Positions 4,622 to 5,517 of a DNA stretch of 5,517 bases are shown here, piece after piece. The DNA lies in contig JAZDKP010000257.1 in NCBI GenBank assembly GCA_043802925.1, positions 1 through 5,517 of the forward strand, written 5' to 3'. Within the stretch, counting starts at the first letter, position 1. The number at the start of each line of letters is the position of its first letter. The notes under the pieces were generated by a model, which was given only the letters and a program-made list of their open reading frames with translations, made no database searches and had not been told where the DNA came from. Position numbers and translations under genes: made by a program. This stretch comes from JAZDKP01 sp043802925 (GTDB taxonomy: Bacteria > Fibrobacterota > OXYB2-FULL-49-7 > JAEUSG01).

Positions 4622-5517
4622 ATGCAAAAAGGTCTCGTTAGCATCGTCATCGTCAACTGGAACGGCAAACGCTTTTTGAACGAATGCCTGAACTCCATTT
4701 TTGCTCAAACCTATAAAAACAACGAAATCGTTTTTGTCGATAACGGTTCAGAAGACGGTTCGGTTGAATATATTCGAGGTGCCTTTCCTCTGATAACCAA
4801 GTTGGCTGTGCTGGATAAGAATTACGGGTATGCTTACGCCAACAACGAAGGGATGAAGCTTTGTGAAGGAGAGTTCATCGCTCTTGTGAACAACGATTTA
4901 GTATTAAAAGAGGATTGGCTTGAAAAGGTAGTGGATTCATTCAACAAACATGACGATATGGTAGGTAGTTTGGCAACAAAAATAATTCAGTATCATAAAA
5001 GAAAATTAATCGATAGTATTGGAATTGAATATCTGCCATTTGGTGCTTTTGCTGATTATAAGGGAATAAATGTCAATTCAAATCAAGCCAATCAAGAGTG
5101 CTTTACATTTGCAGCGTGTGCTGCCGCAGCGGTATATAGAAAAAGAATGCTGGTAACTATTGGCGGTTTTGAAAGCAAATATTTTGCTTATTTTGAAGAT
5201 AGCGAGTTAAGTTTTAGGGCCCAATTATTTGGATACAAATGTTTTTATGAACCATCTGCGATTTCTTATCATATTGGCTCTGGAACTGGAAACAAAAACA
5301 GCAGTTTTTACGTATATCATGGAAGAAAAAATATCGAATATTTGTTTTTTACTAACATGCAAGGATATTTGCTGTTAAAGTACCTTCCAATTCACTTCAC
5401 GTATGAGGTTTTAAATCTGATTTATTTCACGTCAATCGGGAAAGGCCTTTCATTCTTAAAGGCAAAGGTGATATTCTTGATTAATATAAAATATGTTATA
5501 AAAAGAAGAAGTGAAAT
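4622..5517 (+). CDS. Family 2 glycosyltransferase, rhamnosyltransferase-like (3' end cut by window)
   Basis: The enzyme would transfer a sugar from a nucleotide-sugar donor during synthesis of a surface polysaccharide, acting on the cytosolic face of the inner membrane. The frame is open for 298 codons to the window edge. It has a GT-A fold start SIVIVNWNGKRF (7-18), the donor-binding VDNGSEDGS (39-47), NYGYAYANNEG (67-77), NND (90-92) at the DxD position, GGFESKYFAYFEDSELSFRA (181-200) with the acidic ED pair at 192-193 as likely catalytic base region, and HIGSGT (217-222). This pattern is that of WbbL/RfbF-like rhamnosyltransferases, though the sugar cannot be assigned. Family members are about 300-340 residues, so little is missing. 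The ATG at 4622 fits the family start; it has no convincing Shine-Dalgarno, and no ATG, GTG or TTG lies upstream in frame before the stop at 4529-4531. It is clearly AT-richer than the operon, suggesting separate origin. Confidence 0.9.
   Translation, partial: MQKGLVSIVIVNWNGKRFLNECLNSIFAQTYKNNEIVFVDNGSEDGSVEYIRGAFPLITKLAVLDKNYGYAYANNEGMKLCEGEFIALVNNDLVLKEDWLEKVVDSFNKHDDMVGSLATKIIQYHKRKLIDSIGIEYLPFGAFADYKGINVNSNQANQECFTFAACAAAAVYRKRMLVTIGGFESKYFAYFEDSELSFRAQLFGYKCFYEPSAISYHIGSGTGNKNSSFYVYHGRKNIEYLFFTNMQGYLLLKYLPIHFTYEVLNLIYFTSIGKGLSFLKAKVIFLINIKYVIKRRSE

Noticed and set aside
4526..4708. 60-residue minus-strand frame over the glycosyltransferase start.
   Set aside because: It overlaps the conserved GT-A N-terminus, and the hydrophobic stretch comes from AT-rich intergenic DNA.
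1..5517. tRNA, rRNA or CRISPR array.
   Set aside because: No regularly spaced repeats, cloverleaf-like sequence or rRNA signature was seen on either strand.

Overview
The window reads as a Gram-negative, probably proteobacterial or Desulfobacterota-like chromosome, but nothing in it fixes the taxon. The evidence is sigma70-like promoter boxes, Shine-Dalgarno-led genes in a tight operon, and a glycosyltransferase typical of surface-polysaccharide loci. Base composition is mosaic. Sampled 60-base lines are about 53-73% GC in the first gene and about 33-43% GC in the last, which is common where O-antigen or capsule genes meet other DNA.

Layout. Bases 1-401 hold no intact gene. On the minus strand there is what may be the broken start of a transposase gene, with small direct and inverted repeats. 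A short rho-independent terminator (289-315) follows, then the leader of the operon. Bases 402-4266 are a compact three-gene operon on the plus strand: (1) a thiamine-diphosphate 2-oxo acid dehydrogenase E1 with alpha and beta fused in one chain; (2) a lipoyl-bearing E2 acyltransferase that overlaps it by 11 bp and carries an extra four-cysteine zinc-ribbon-like tail; (3) six bases later, a 205-residue protein that looks like an acyl carrier protein (ACP) domain joined by a Pro/Ala linker to an AcpS-type 4'-phosphopantetheinyl transferase. Bases 4267-4621 are AT-rich, with a good promoter candidate, an FNR-like palindrome and a possible folded leader RNA. A family 2 glycosyltransferase starts at 4622 and runs off the window end.

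How the genes may work together (inference). E1 would decarboxylate a 2-oxo acid and pass the acyl group to the E2 lipoyl lysine. E2 would then pass it to a thiol. In textbook complexes that thiol is coenzyme A. Here the co-encoded partner is a carrier-like domain with its own phosphopantetheinylating enzyme, so the acceptor may be the phosphopantetheine arm of that carrier, giving an acyl-ACP donor. The E2 differs from the family at the active-site Asp (HRVATG instead of HRxxDG), in a degenerate subunit-binding motif and in its zinc-ribbon tail, all consistent with a changed acceptor or assembly. The adjacent glycosyltransferase suggests, without proof, use in acylating a surface glycan or lipid. 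No E3 dihydrolipoamide dehydrogenase is visible.
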